NCBI GenBank assembly: GCA_947372225.1
Contig: CANBSV010000045.1
Coordinates: forward strand, 1 to 20,490
Origin: Burkholderiales bacterium
Lineage (GTDB): Bacteria > Pseudomonadota > Gammaproteobacteria > Burkholderiales > Burkholderiaceae_C
Length of the DNA: 20,490 nucleotides
Direction of reading: 5' to 3'
In this document: in pieces, positions 7,164 to 14,581 of the stretch
Numbering within the stretch: the first letter of the stretch is position 1
Layout of the letters: the number at the start of each line of letters is the position of its first letter
Program-made: the position numbers and the translations under genes
The notes under the pieces: generated by a model
Database searches by the model: none
Told to the model about the DNA's origin: nothing
What the model saw: the letters and a program-made list of their open reading frames with translations, nothing else

Positions 7164-8381
7164 TTACTTGATCCACAAACGGATGGTGTCCCACAGGCGG
7201 CCAAAGAAACCGGCCTGCTCGACCGCCTCCAGCGCCACCAGCGGAAGCTCCAGCACAGGCGCGCCCGCTGACGTCACCACCTTGATGGTGCCCACGCGCT
7301 GGCCTCGCGAGATCGGCGCGGTCAACGGGTCGGCTCGCTCGACCTTGGTCTGCAACTTGCCCGCTTCCCCCTTGGGCACCGTCGCGAACACCGCGCCCGA
7401 AGCACCCAGCAGCGCCTTGTCGGTCTTGCCTTGCCACACTGGCACAGTGGTCACCGCCTTGCCCGCTTCGAAGAGCCTCACGGTCTCGAAGGCAGAGTAG
7501 CCCCAGTTCAACAGCTTCTGGCTCTCGTCGGCACGGGCCTCCTTCGAAGTCGTGTTCAGCACCACGCTGAGCAACCGACGCTGGCCACCGCTCTTGCCAT
7601 CGGCGCCGAGGTTGGGAAACTCGCGCTGCGCGCTGGCGATCAGGCAGTACCCTGCCGCCTCGGTGTAGCCGGTCTTCATGCCGTCGACCGTGGGGTCGCG
7701 CCGCAGCAGCAAATTGCGGTTGGGCTGCGAAATGTTGTTGTATTTGAAGTCCTTGATCGAGTAGTACGCGTACTCCTTCGGGAAGTCGCGAATGATGTGC
7801 CCGGCGATGACCGACAAATCACGCGCGGTGCTCTTGTGCCCTGGCTCGTTCAGACCCGTCACGTTCTTGAACACGGTGTTCTTCAGGCCCCAGGCCTGAG
7901 CCTGACGGTTCATCATGGCCACGAAGGGATCGAGCGCGCCGGCCACACCCTCAGCGAGGGCCACCGATGCGTCGTTGCCCGACTGCACGATCATCCCGCG
8001 CAACAACTCGTCCACGGTGGGCCGCATCGTGGTGTCGATGAACATCAATGAGCCGCCGCCCTTGCGCTCCTGCCAGGCGCGCGCCGACACCGGAAGAGGC
8101 TGCTCGAGAGCCAGCTTCTTTTCGTGCAACGCGGTGAACACCACGTACGCGGTCATCAACTTGGTGAGCGAAGCCGGATCGGACGGCGAGTCGGCGTCCC
8201 GCTCGGCCAGCACCTGATTGCTGGTCAGATCGAGCAGAAAGTAGCTGTGGGCAGCGATCTCCGGCGGCTGCAGCGCCTGCGCGTGAGCCAAGGCGCACGC
8301 GCCCAACAATGCACCGAACAAGGCCCAGTTCGACAGTGACCGAAGGGGACGAACGGCAAAACGCGAGATCAGAAAAGTCAT
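7164..8381 (-). CDS. dacA: D-alanyl-D-alanine carboxypeptidase (PBP5/6 type)
   Basis: Serine peptidase that trims the terminal D-Ala from peptidoglycan pentapeptides. The 405-residue protein has a signal peptide (about 1-34, ending ALAHAQ), the catalytic SLTK motif (Ser71, Lys74), SGN (134-136) and KTG (236-238), in the right order and spacing for the S11 family. A beta-rich C-terminal domain follows, ending in an amphipathic segment (FFGRLWDTIRLWIK) that fits membrane-surface anchoring. The open frame extends upstream to 8597, but the signal peptide begins at the ATG at 8381, so that is the start. The aminotransferase start lies 14 nt downstream, and the two genes probably share a transcript. 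Confidence 0.95.
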   Translation of the reverse strand: MTFLISRFAVRPLRSLSNWALFGALLGACALAHAQALQPPEIAAHSYFLLDLTSNQVLAERDADSPSDPASLTKLMTAYVVFTALHEKKLALEQPLPVSARAWQERKGGGSLMFIDTTMRPTVDELLRGMIVQSGNDASVALAEGVAGALDPFVAMMNRQAQAWGLKNTVFKNVTGLNEPGHKSTARDLSVIAGHIIRDFPKEYAYYSIKDFKYNNISQPNRNLLLRRDPTVDGMKTGYTEAAGYCLIASAQREFPNLGADGKSGGQRRLLSVVLNTTSKEARADESQKLLNWGYSAFETVRLFEAGKAVTTVPVWQGKTDKALLGASGAVFATVPKGEAGKLQTKVERADPLTAPISRGQRVGTIKVVTSAGAPVLELPLVALEAVEQAGFFGRLWDTIRLWIK

Positions 8382-8476
8382 CGATGAACCAGGAAAGAAA
8401 TTCGATTGAAGGAAAGTGTCGCGAAACCGGCTGGCCGAGGGGACTTGCCGGGGCAAAGTAACCGCGCCGGAAGTGA

Positions 8477-9082
8477 TCAGACGCAACTCGCGCTCAGTTG
8501 TTCCACGACCACGCGCTTGAGCAAGGCAAGCTGGCCATGAAAGAAGTGGCCGACGCCGGGAAAGACGATCACCGGCAGCGACTGCGGCCGGGCCCAATCA
8601 AGGGTGCTCGACAGCGGTACCACCTCGTCGGCCTCTCCATGGATGACCACCGTGTCGGCGGGCACGTCGGGGATGTTCTGCTTCTGGGTCGAGGGACCGA
8701 CCAGCACCAGCCGCTGGGGTTTCTCGCCATCGGGCAGGCGCAACGCCGCCTCGGCCGCCACGAACGCGCCAAACGAAAACCCGGCCAGCAGCAAGGGTTG
8801 CGAGCCGGTGCGGTGCTGGGCGATCACGGACAAGGCGTCATCGATTTCCCCGACGCCGTAGTCCCAAACGCCCCCCGAGGCGCCGACGCCGCGGAAGTTG
8901 AACCGCACCGTCGTCCAGCCCAGTTGCAGCAGCGCGCGCGACAGCGTTTGCACCACCTTGTTGTCCATCGTGCCGCCAAACTGCGGATGCGGATGGCAGA
9001 TCACGGCCACGCCCTTGGCGGGACCTTCAGGCAACGCCACAGCGCATTCGATGGCACCCGCAGTGCCGCGGCAGTGGCTCAC
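8477..9082 (-). CDS. Alpha/beta hydrolase (COG2945-like)
   Basis: Predicted cytoplasmic serine hydrolase of 201 residues; substrate unknown. A GFSFGAF nucleophile elbow gives Ser103, HGEADEVVP gives Asp152, and VGHFFHG gives His179, a complete catalytic triad in the expected order. ICHPHPQFGGTMDNKVVQ (28-45) is the characteristic N-terminal block of this subgroup, probably shaping the oxyanion hole. The start is a GTG overlapping the stop of the ferredoxin gene (GTGA), so the two are translationally coupled. The same frame stays open far upstream, but that part is out-of-frame ferredoxin sequence. Esterase, acyl-thioesterase or peptidase activity cannot be told apart from sequence. Confidence 0.88.
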   Translation of the reverse strand: MSHCRGTAGAIECAVALPEGPAKGVAVICHPHPQFGGTMDNKVVQTLSRALLQLGWTTVRFNFRGVGASGGVWDYGVGEIDDALSVIAQHRTGSQPLLLAGFSFGAFVAAEAALRLPDGEKPQRLVLVGPSTQKQNIPDVPADTVVIHGEADEVVPLSSTLDWARPQSLPVIVFPGVGHFFHGQLALLKRVVVEQLSASCV

Positions 9083-9405
9083 CGGCCCACCGAGTCCGGC
9101 AGCATCAAGCGCTCGACCGGCTGGCCGTTCATCAGGTGCGACTCGACGATCTCGTCGATGTCGGCCTCGTCGACAAAGCTGTACCAGACCGCCTCGGGAT
9201 AGACCACCGCCACCGGTCCACCGGCGCAGCGATCCAGGCAGCCCGCCTTGTTGACACGGACCTGGCCGACGCCAGACAGACCCGCCTCCTTGATGCGCAT
9301 CTTGCAGCGCTCGAAGCCCGCCTGCGCGTTGTGCACGCTGCAAGCGTCAGCGCCGTTGTCGCGCTGATTCAGGCAGAAAAAGATGTGTCGGGCGTAATAG
9401 GTCAT
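9079..9405 (-). CDS. [2Fe-2S] ferredoxin, thioredoxin-like fold
   Basis: 108-residue electron-transfer protein. Cys11, Cys22, Cys56 and Cys60 give C-x10-C-x33-C-x3-C, the spacing of thioredoxin-like [2Fe-2S] ferredoxins (also seen in NuoE-type and Shethna-type proteins). The GCLDRCAGGPVAVVYPEAVWY segment is the strongest family mark (the printed run is GCLDRCAGGPVAVVYPE). An extra Cys34 is unlikely to be a ligand. The redox partner is not evident. The C-terminus overlaps the hydrolase start by 4 nt. The upstream region to the VanZ gene (51 nt) is GC-rich with imperfect inverted repeats but no recognisable site. Confidence 0.9.
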   Translation of the reverse strand: MTYYARHIFFCLNQRDNGADACSVHNAQAGFERCKMRIKEAGLSGVGQVRVNKAGCLDRCAGGPVAVVYPEAVWYSFVDEADIDEIVESHLMNGQPVERLMLPDSVGR

Positions 9406-9456
9406 GGCTTCATTTTACGGACGCACATGGGGCGCGGGCCGGCGGTTGCGGCCCCT

Positions 9457-10563
9457 TCAGGGCGCATCGCGCGCGGCCACGCGGCCCAGCAGATAAGCCA
9501 TCGCGGCGTAGGGCCAGAACCAACCCACCCACTGCGCCGCGCCGTGGAAGCGAATGAAACGACCCTGCTCCCAGGCCTGCAGGCTCTGGGCGAAATAGGC
9601 GTCTGCCGGCATTTGTGCCACCAAGGACATCAAGGCGGTCAGCGCCATCAGCCCGAGCGCCGCCGCAGCACGGCGTGGCACCCACACCAGCAGCAACGAC
9701 AAACCCGCACCCACACTGAGCCCGACAGCCGCCGTCGGCGTGAACCAGGCCATGGCGTGCTGCGGACCAAAGTTGAGGGCCGTTGACAGCGTCGTCGCAG
9801 CCACACCGCTCGTTCCAATGACGACTGCCAACGCGCCGCGGCGCCAGCCAGTGCGGCACACCGAGAACGCCAGCAGGCATGGTGCCAGCAGCCCCAGGGC
9901 GATGCCTAACGACTCCCCCACCGGAGGCAGCCCGGGCGCCACCGCTTCACCGGCAAAGGCGAAACCCCATCCCGCGGCCGGCGTGTCCATCAGCACACTC
10001 ACGGCGGCCTCGCGCACGCGGGAAAGCACCTGGCCCACGCCCAAGGGAATGGGCGTCGGGAACAGCAAGCCCGCAGGCCACAACAGCAACAAGGCGACGC
10101 CTCCAGCGCTGCGGTCGGCGAACCACCGTCCACGCCAGCGCTGCCAGCGCTCGAGCAGCCCGGCCCCATAGAGCAGCAGCCCGAAACCCACGCCCATGGC
10201 AGCACCGACAGAATTGAAGGCGACGTCGACGTTCGACGACACGCGCGAAGGCAGGCAGTTTTGCGCCAACTCCATCGACAGCGACAAGCCGCAGCCGATC
10301 AGCAGCGCACGCCCGCAGGCCGCGCCGGGTGATCGACCCGCCCGTATCTGCGCGGTGAACACGACCAAGCCCAGCGGCAAGTAACCCAGCAGGTTGGCCA
10401 CCAGATCGAACGTCGTCCAGTAACGCGGCCAGGGCAACGACAGGAAGGAAAACGCTGACACCTCAGGCCAGCGCCACCCGTCAAACGGGTAAAGCGACGC
10501 ATAGACGATCAGCCCCGCGTACAGCCACGCCAAAGGCACCGCCGAACTGGAATGGCGGACCAC
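9457..10563 (-). CDS. VanZ-family membrane protein with long C-terminal membrane extension
   Basis: Integral membrane protein of 368 residues. The first ~135 residues match VanZ-like domains: an N-terminal helix with LYPFDGW, then TTFDLVANLLGYLPLGLVVF (51-70), a glutamate/glutamine pair in SLSMELAQ (95-102), and NVDVAFNSVGAAMG (111-124). The remainder, from about 153, has roughly five more hydrophobic segments (about 153-170, 216-236, 243-260, 275-296, 300-317) and a last one near 345-360. VanZ is linked to teicoplanin resistance in VanA clusters, but most chromosomal homologues have no known role and no resistance is implied. The start is a GTG, 21 nt after hemJ. Confidence 0.82.
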   Translation of the reverse strand: MVRHSSSAVPLAWLYAGLIVYASLYPFDGWRWPEVSAFSFLSLPWPRYWTTFDLVANLLGYLPLGLVVFTAQIRAGRSPGAACGRALLIGCGLSLSMELAQNCLPSRVSSNVDVAFNSVGAAMGVGFGLLLYGAGLLERWQRWRGRWFADRSAGGVALLLLWPAGLLFPTPIPLGVGQVLSRVREAAVSVLMDTPAAGWGFAFAGEAVAPGLPPVGESLGIALGLLAPCLLAFSVCRTGWRRGALAVVIGTSGVAATTLSTALNFGPQHAMAWFTPTAAVGLSVGAGLSLLLVWVPRRAAAALGLMALTALMSLVAQMPADAYFAQSLQAWEQGRFIRFHGAAQWVGWFWPYAAMAYLLGRVAARDAP

Positions 10564-10583
10564 GGCGTCGGCCTATCGCAAGA

Positions 10584-11006
10584 TCAAAACGGCTTGACCA
10601 CCACGAGCACCACGACCGCAATCAACAAGATCACCGGCACCTCGTTGAAGACTCGAAACCACAGGTGGCTGCGCTGGTTGGCAAACTGCTCGAAACGCCG
10701 CAGCAAAGCGCGGCACATGTGGTGATAGCCGACAGCCAGCAGCACCAGAAACAGCTTGGCGTGCATCCAACCGCCGGTGTTGCTGCCCCAATAGCCGATC
10801 CAAAGCCACAAGCCCAGGCCCAGCGCCGGAATCATCAGCAAACTGGTGAACCGATACAGCTTGCGCGCCATCAACAGCAACCGTTCACGCTCAGCGTGGC
10901 TGTCAGCAGGAACCATCGCCAGATTGACAAAGATCCGCGGCAAGTAAAAAAGCCCCGCAAACCAACTGGCCACGAAGACGATGTGAAAGGCTTTGATCCA
11001 GAGCAT
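10584..11006 (-). CDS. hemJ: Protoporphyrinogen oxidase HemJ (CopD/UPF0093-like)
   Basis: Four-helix membrane protein of 140 residues that oxidises protoporphyrinogen IX to protoporphyrin IX in bacteria lacking HemG or HemY. Supporting features are the N-terminal LWIKAFHIVFVASWFAGLF with His8, RIFVNLA (24-30), WMHAKLFLVLL (80-90) with a conserved Lys84, and RVFNEVP (118-124). The divergent neighbour hemB supports the haem assignment. The open frame upstream of the ATG is not protein-like. No Shine-Dalgarno is visible, and GATAAT lies exactly 6 nt before the ATG, suggesting a leaderless mRNA. CopD-type copper proteins share the fold, but this length and the motifs fit HemJ. Confidence 0.87.
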   Translation of the reverse strand: MLWIKAFHIVFVASWFAGLFYLPRIFVNLAMVPADSHAERERLLLMARKLYRFTSLLMIPALGLGLWLWIGYWGSNTGGWMHAKLFLVLLAVGYHHMCRALLRRFEQFANQRSHLWFRVFNEVPVILLIAVVVLVVVKPF

Positions 11007-11012
11007 CGGGGA

Positions 11013-11041
11013 ATTATCACGGTGCGCCCGCAGCTCGTCAC
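11013..11041 (-). promoter_or_regulatory. Candidate hemJ promoter, probably leaderless
   Basis: On the minus strand the -10 candidate GATAAT (11013-11018) is preceded by GTGACG (11036-11041) at a 17-bp spacer; the latter matches TTGACA at four of six bases. The hexamer ends 6 nt before the hemJ ATG, so transcription should begin at or next to its A. The -35 overlaps the left arm of the inverted repeat at 11037-11062. Confidence 0.5.
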
Positions 11042-11062
11042 AGCGTGGCAACCCGCTGTGAC
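11037..11062. repeat. Perfect 9-bp inverted repeat in the hemJ/hemB divergent region
   Basis: GTCACAGCG (11037-11045) and CGCTGTGAC (11054-11062) are exact reverse complements separated by 8 nt. The arms are 18 bp apart centre to centre, roughly two helical turns, as for a dimeric regulator operator. It covers the candidate hemJ -35 and lies about 30 bp upstream of the candidate hemB -10. No hem regulator was matched to it by eye. Confidence 0.6.
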
Positions 11063-11092
11063 TTCGAGGCAGAGGCCCGGAAATGTTGCGAC

Positions 11093-11098
11093 TATCAT
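11093..11098 (+). promoter_or_regulatory. Candidate hemB -10 element
   Basis: TATCAT on the plus strand resembles a sigma-70 -10 (five of six). It would give a start near 11105 and a leader of about 90 nt before the hemB GTG. No good -35 is found at 16-18 bp upstream, so this is weak. Confidence 0.3.
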
Positions 11099-11193
11099 GC
11101 GCCGGCCTGAGCAACGCGGCGTGATTTGCGACTCGGCCGAGAGACCCTCCGTCGCCTCGAAAGGGGCTTTTCCTTCCCCCATCAGGTACCGCC

Positions 11194-12198
11194 GTGCACA
11201 CCCCACCACCGTATCCAGTCAGCCGCCCGCGACGCCTGCGCAAGGACGAATTCAGCCGGGCCATGGTGCGCGAGCATCGCCTGCACCCCAGCGATCTGAT
11301 CCTGCCCGTGTTCGTGATGGCCGGGCACGGCCAGACGCACGCCGTGGCATCAATGCCAGGCGTGAGCCGCCTGACGCTCGACTTGCTGCTGCCGGTGGCC
11401 GAAGAGTGCGTGCAGCTCGGGATTCCGGTGCTGGCTCTGTTTCCGGTGATCGACTCTGCCCTGAAGACCGAGGACGGCCGCGAAGCACTCAACCCGCAGG
11501 GCCTGGTACCCACGGTCGTGCGCGAGCTCAAGCGCCACTTTCCTGAACTGGGCGTGATGACCGACGTCGCGCTGGACCCCTATACCAGCCACGGCCAGGA
11601 CGGCCTGCTCGACAGCACCGGCTACATCGTCAACGACACCACCGTCGAGGTGCTGAGGCAACAAGCGCTGACCCAAGCTGCCGCGGGGGTGGACATCGTG
11701 GCACCGAGCGACATGATGGACGGGCGCATTGGCGCGATCCGCCAGTCGCTCGAAGCGCACGGACACATCCACACGCGCATCATGGCCTACAGCGCCAAGT
11801 ACGCGAGTGCGTTCTACGGTCCGTTCCGCGACGCGGTGGGCTCGGCCGCCAACCTGGGCAAGAGCAACAAGAAGGTCTACCAGATGGACCCCGCCAACAG
11901 CGACGAAGCACTGCGCGAAGTGGGACTCGACATCGCTGAAGGTGCGGACATGGTGATGGTCAAGCCCGGAATGCCGTACCTGGACATCGTGCGCCGGGTG
12001 AAAGACGAGTTCAGTGTGCCGACCTTCGCCTACCAGGTCAGCGGCGAATACGCGATGCTCAAGGCCGCCGCGGCCAACGGCTGGCTCGACCACGACGCGG
12101 TGATGATGGAAAGCCTGCTGGCCTTCAAGCGCGCCGGCGCCGATGGCGTGCTGACGTACTTCGCGCTCGAAGCCGCCCGCTTGATGAAAGCCGCCTGA
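11194..12198 (+). CDS. hemB: Delta-aminolevulinic acid dehydratase (porphobilinogen synthase)
   Basis: Condenses two molecules of 5-aminolevulinate to porphobilinogen in tetrapyrrole synthesis. The 334 residues fit the family. The Schiff-base lysines are Lys202 in AYSAKYASAFYGPFRDA and Lys257 in MVKPGMPYLD. The metal-site region reads DVALDPYTSHGQDG (124-137) without the cysteines of zinc enzymes, so this is the magnesium-type, Pseudomonas-like form. The start is a GTG, with CAGGT about 10 nt upstream. It is divergent from hemJ and 18 nt upstream of the CorA-family gene, with which it may be cotranscribed. Confidence 0.97.
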   Translation: MHTPPPYPVSRPRRLRKDEFSRAMVREHRLHPSDLILPVFVMAGHGQTHAVASMPGVSRLTLDLLLPVAEECVQLGIPVLALFPVIDSALKTEDGREALNPQGLVPTVVRELKRHFPELGVMTDVALDPYTSHGQDGLLDSTGYIVNDTTVEVLRQQALTQAAAGVDIVAPSDMMDGRIGAIRQSLEAHGHIHTRIMAYSAKYASAFYGPFRDAVGSAANLGKSNKKVYQMDPANSDEALREVGLDIAEGADMVMVKPGMPYLDIVRRVKDEFSVPTFAYQVSGEYAMLKAAAANGWLDHDAVMMESLLAFKRAGADGVLTYFALEAARLMKAA

Positions 12199-12216
12199 GC
12201 GACACCTGCGCACGCG

Positions 12217-13344
12217 ATGCAGGTCTTCCACATCCAGGGCGACCAGTTCACGGAACTGCAGGGTCTGCCAGACAACCTGCCGGCCACCGGCTATTTCTGG
12301 ATCAGCAGCACTCGCCGCGAATTCGAGGTGGGCGTGGCCACGATGCAGGCCGCGATTCAGCGCTGGACCGGCGGGCAACTCGTCGATCTGCACATCGCCG
12401 ACTTGCTGAACAACCAGTTGCCCTCGCACTTCGACTACACCTCCTGGTACGACTTGCTGGTGTTTCGCCGGCTCGCCGCGGGCGAAGGCAGCGCAGCGAT
12501 GTTTCTGGACGACAGCAAGGGCACCCTGAGCACCGCCCGGGCGGCTCTGGCCGCCATCGACACCAGCCCGGTGGGCTTTGCGCTGTTCGACCGGGTGCTG
12601 CTCAGCGTGCACCCCGCCGAATGCCAGGTCCGCGAGTACTTCGCCAACCGGCTAAAGCACCAGTTGCTGCCCATGGCGGCCGAGTCGCGCAGCACCGACA
12701 GCCGCACCGCCGTGCGGCTGCCACCGAGCCCGGCCGATCTGATGCTGCGCATGGTCAACCACATGGTCGACAACTACCTGGAACTAAGACGCCTGCTGAC
12801 GCGGCAGTTGGACTATCTGCAAAAAGAGCTCTTCAACCCGAACAGCCGTTTCGACAACTGGCAAATGCTGCTCGACTCCCGCAACTCACTGCACCTGCTC
12901 GAAGACACCTGCGAGGACCAGCGCAGCGCCGTCACTGAATGGATCGATGCGCTCGACGAGTGGCCACCCACCGCCGACCACAACGCTCAGCGCGAGCGCG
13001 AGTTGCTGCGGGTGCGATCGCGCGATGTGCTCGAGCACATCGAGCGGGTGCTGGGCCACGTGCGCAGGCTGGAATCATCAACCGAGAGCGCGGTGCAGAT
13101 GCACTTCTCGGCGCAAAGCAACCGCACCAACGACATCATGCGCACCCTCACCGTGCTCACCGCCATCTTCCTGCCGCTCAACCTGGTCACTGGCGTGTTC
13201 GGCATGAACTTCGAGGTCATGCCCCTGCTCAAGCACGAAGGTGGCTTCTGGATCTGCATGATGCTGATGGCACTGATCGCCGTCAGCCTGGTCGCCTTCT
13301 TCTGGCGCAAGCGCTACCTGAGCGGATCGCGCGGCGGCGGGTGA
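12217..13344 (+). CDS. CorA-family divalent metal transporter
   Basis: Inner-membrane metal channel of 375 residues. A large cytoplasmic N-terminal domain is followed by a long helical region (about 180-300), TM1 (about 309-327), the signature GMN at 329-331 (VFGMNFE), and TM2 (about 344-362) with a basic C-terminal tail (WRKRYLSGSRGGG). The loop after GMN lacks the acidic MPEL form of classical CorA, so Mg, Zn, Co or Ni cannot be assigned from sequence; ZntB-like is possible. It begins 18 nt after hemB. No clear Shine-Dalgarno precedes the ATG. The stop lies 28 nt from the convergent acyltransferase stop, with no visible terminator. Confidence 0.9.
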   Translation: MQVFHIQGDQFTELQGLPDNLPATGYFWISSTRREFEVGVATMQAAIQRWTGGQLVDLHIADLLNNQLPSHFDYTSWYDLLVFRRLAAGEGSAAMFLDDSKGTLSTARAALAAIDTSPVGFALFDRVLLSVHPAECQVREYFANRLKHQLLPMAAESRSTDSRTAVRLPPSPADLMLRMVNHMVDNYLELRRLLTRQLDYLQKELFNPNSRFDNWQMLLDSRNSLHLLEDTCEDQRSAVTEWIDALDEWPPTADHNAQRERELLRVRSRDVLEHIERVLGHVRRLESSTESAVQMHFSAQSNRTNDIMRTLTVLTAIFLPLNLVTGVFGMNFEVMPLLKHEGGFWICMMLMALIAVSLVAFFWRKRYLSGSRGGG

Positions 13345-13371
13345 TCCGGCCAGCCGCCATCAAGGAGCAGG

Positions 13372-13977
13372 TCACTCACCCTCGAAAAAATGCTTCTGGC
13401 GCATGAGCTGCAAAGTGGGCTCAAGCGCCGAATCGAATGGCCCCTCACGGGTTTCGATCACGCCGATCCAGGGATACGCGGCACTGCGGCGTTTGAGCTT
13501 CTCGGCAAGGTCATCGAAGCTGCCGATCACCTTGGCCGGGACGCCCCCAACGACCGTCCCCGCCGAAACGTCTTTGGTCACCACCGCGCCTGCAGCGACC
13601 ACGGCATTGGGGCCAATGCGCACGTTGGGCAAGACGATCGCGCCGTGACCCACGAATGAGTTATCCCGAATGTCAATGAGCCCGACCGAGTCGAACTTCG
13701 TTCCGCGGGCACGATTGACCATGGCCACCACCCCGTCATGACAAAGTAAGGTGCACGACGACAGGGTGACGTTGTTGCCAATGCGCACCAAGTACGGGTC
13801 CGTGATGTTGCAGCCGACGTTGATGACCACGTTATCGCCGCACGAATAGAGGCCACCCCACAAGCGCAGGTAATCGGCCCATTCCCGGCTGTTGCGAGCG
13901 ACGCGCCGGAACATGGCCCGCCCCTTGCCGGTTCTCATCGCCCGTCTGCGGATGAATCGCGCTAGCAGTGTTGGCAT
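13372..13977 (-). CDS. Hexapeptide-repeat acyltransferase (left-handed beta-helix)
   Basis: Probable O- or N-acetyltransferase of 201 residues. It has left-handed beta-helix turns from about 45 to 150, including VRIGNNVTLSS (64-74), a likely catalytic His80 in LLCHDGVV, NSFVGHGAIVLPNVRIGPNAVVAAGAVV in part (106-133), and the end motif GGVPAKVIG (144-152). The acceptor is unknown; surface polysaccharide modification is a usual role. Met14 and Met22 are alternative starts, and Met22 has AGGGG upstream. Local GC reaches about 55% in places, lower than the flanks. It has no functional link to its neighbours and is convergent with the CorA gene. Confidence 0.87.
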   Translation of the reverse strand: MPTLLARFIRRRAMRTGKGRAMFRRVARNSREWADYLRLWGGLYSCGDNVVINVGCNITDPYLVRIGNNVTLSSCTLLCHDGVVAMVNRARGTKFDSVGLIDIRDNSFVGHGAIVLPNVRIGPNAVVAAGAVVTKDVSAGTVVGGVPAKVIGSFDDLAEKLKRRSAAYPWIGVIETREGPFDSALEPTLQLMRQKHFFEGE

Positions 13978-14110
13978 CGGGATCCCGTTTTTCTGAAAGC
14001 CTAGCGGTCCAGGATTGCTTCCTTGCCACCCTGACCATCAACTCAATTGTGCGCGGTCCCGCTCTACAGCCAAAGCAGCCGCAGTCCCAGCCCGTGCAGG
14101 CTCGCGCCGC

Positions 14111-14581
14111 TCAGGCCACATAGGGATCCGCGTAGCCAAGAGCGCGCAACAACTCGGTTTCGAGCGTTTCCATCACCACCGCGTCTTCATCGCGCTCATG
14201 GTCGTAGCCCTGCGCATGCAAGGTGCCGTGAACCAGCAGGTGTGCGTAATGCGACTCATGTGAAATCCCCAGCTCCAGCGCCTCGGCCTCGATGACCGGC
14301 GCGCACAGCACCAGATCGGCACTCACCACGGGCTCATGGGCGTAATCGAAGGTCAGCACATTGGTGGCGTGATCGCCGGCGCGATATTCACGGTTGAGCT
14401 CCAGCCCTTCGTCGGCGCCGACCACCCGCACAGTGATCTCGCCATCGCGCTGCAGCGCGGCACGGATCCAGCGCGCGACCTTGTGGCGCGGCAGGTGATC
14501 GCGGTGCGCGCGCGCGGCTGCATCGCTGGCGAACTGCAACGACAGCGTGAGTGCCGGTTTGGGGGTCTTGCGCGTGCTCAT
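14111..14581 (-). CDS. ybeY: Endoribonuclease YbeY (rRNA maturation factor)
   Basis: Single-strand endoribonuclease involved in 16S 3' end maturation and ribosome quality control. The zinc site is the HGTLHAQGYDH motif with His118, His122 and His128. The conserved NREYRAGDHATNVLTFDY block (63-80) is also present. At 156 residues it has normal length. Its ATG overlaps the phoH-like stop (ATGA, 14578-14581), so the two are translationally coupled. In many Proteobacteria a gene for CorC or Lnt follows, but here an unrelated 133-nt gap and an acyltransferase follow. Confidence 0.96.
   Translation of the reverse strand: MSTRKTPKPALTLSLQFASDAAARAHRDHLPRHKVARWIRAALQRDGEITVRVVGADEGLELNREYRAGDHATNVLTFDYAHEPVVSADLVLCAPVIEAEALELGISHESHYAHLLVHGTLHAQGYDHERDEDAVVMETLETELLRALGYADPYVA

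Noticed and set aside
9430..9456. GC-rich imperfect hairpin between the VanZ gene and the ferredoxin gene as a terminator
   Set aside because: The pairing needs a bulge, no T-run follows, and in such GC-rich sequence stems of this kind arise often.
9457..10563. Glycopeptide resistance role for the VanZ-like protein
   Set aside because: No vanA, vanH, vanX or vanRS genes are nearby, and most VanZ-domain proteins are unrelated to resistance.
11350..12612. 420-codon minus-strand open frame opposite hemB and the CorA gene
   Set aside because: It spans two confident plus-strand genes and has the His/Arg/Val-rich composition of a codon shadow.
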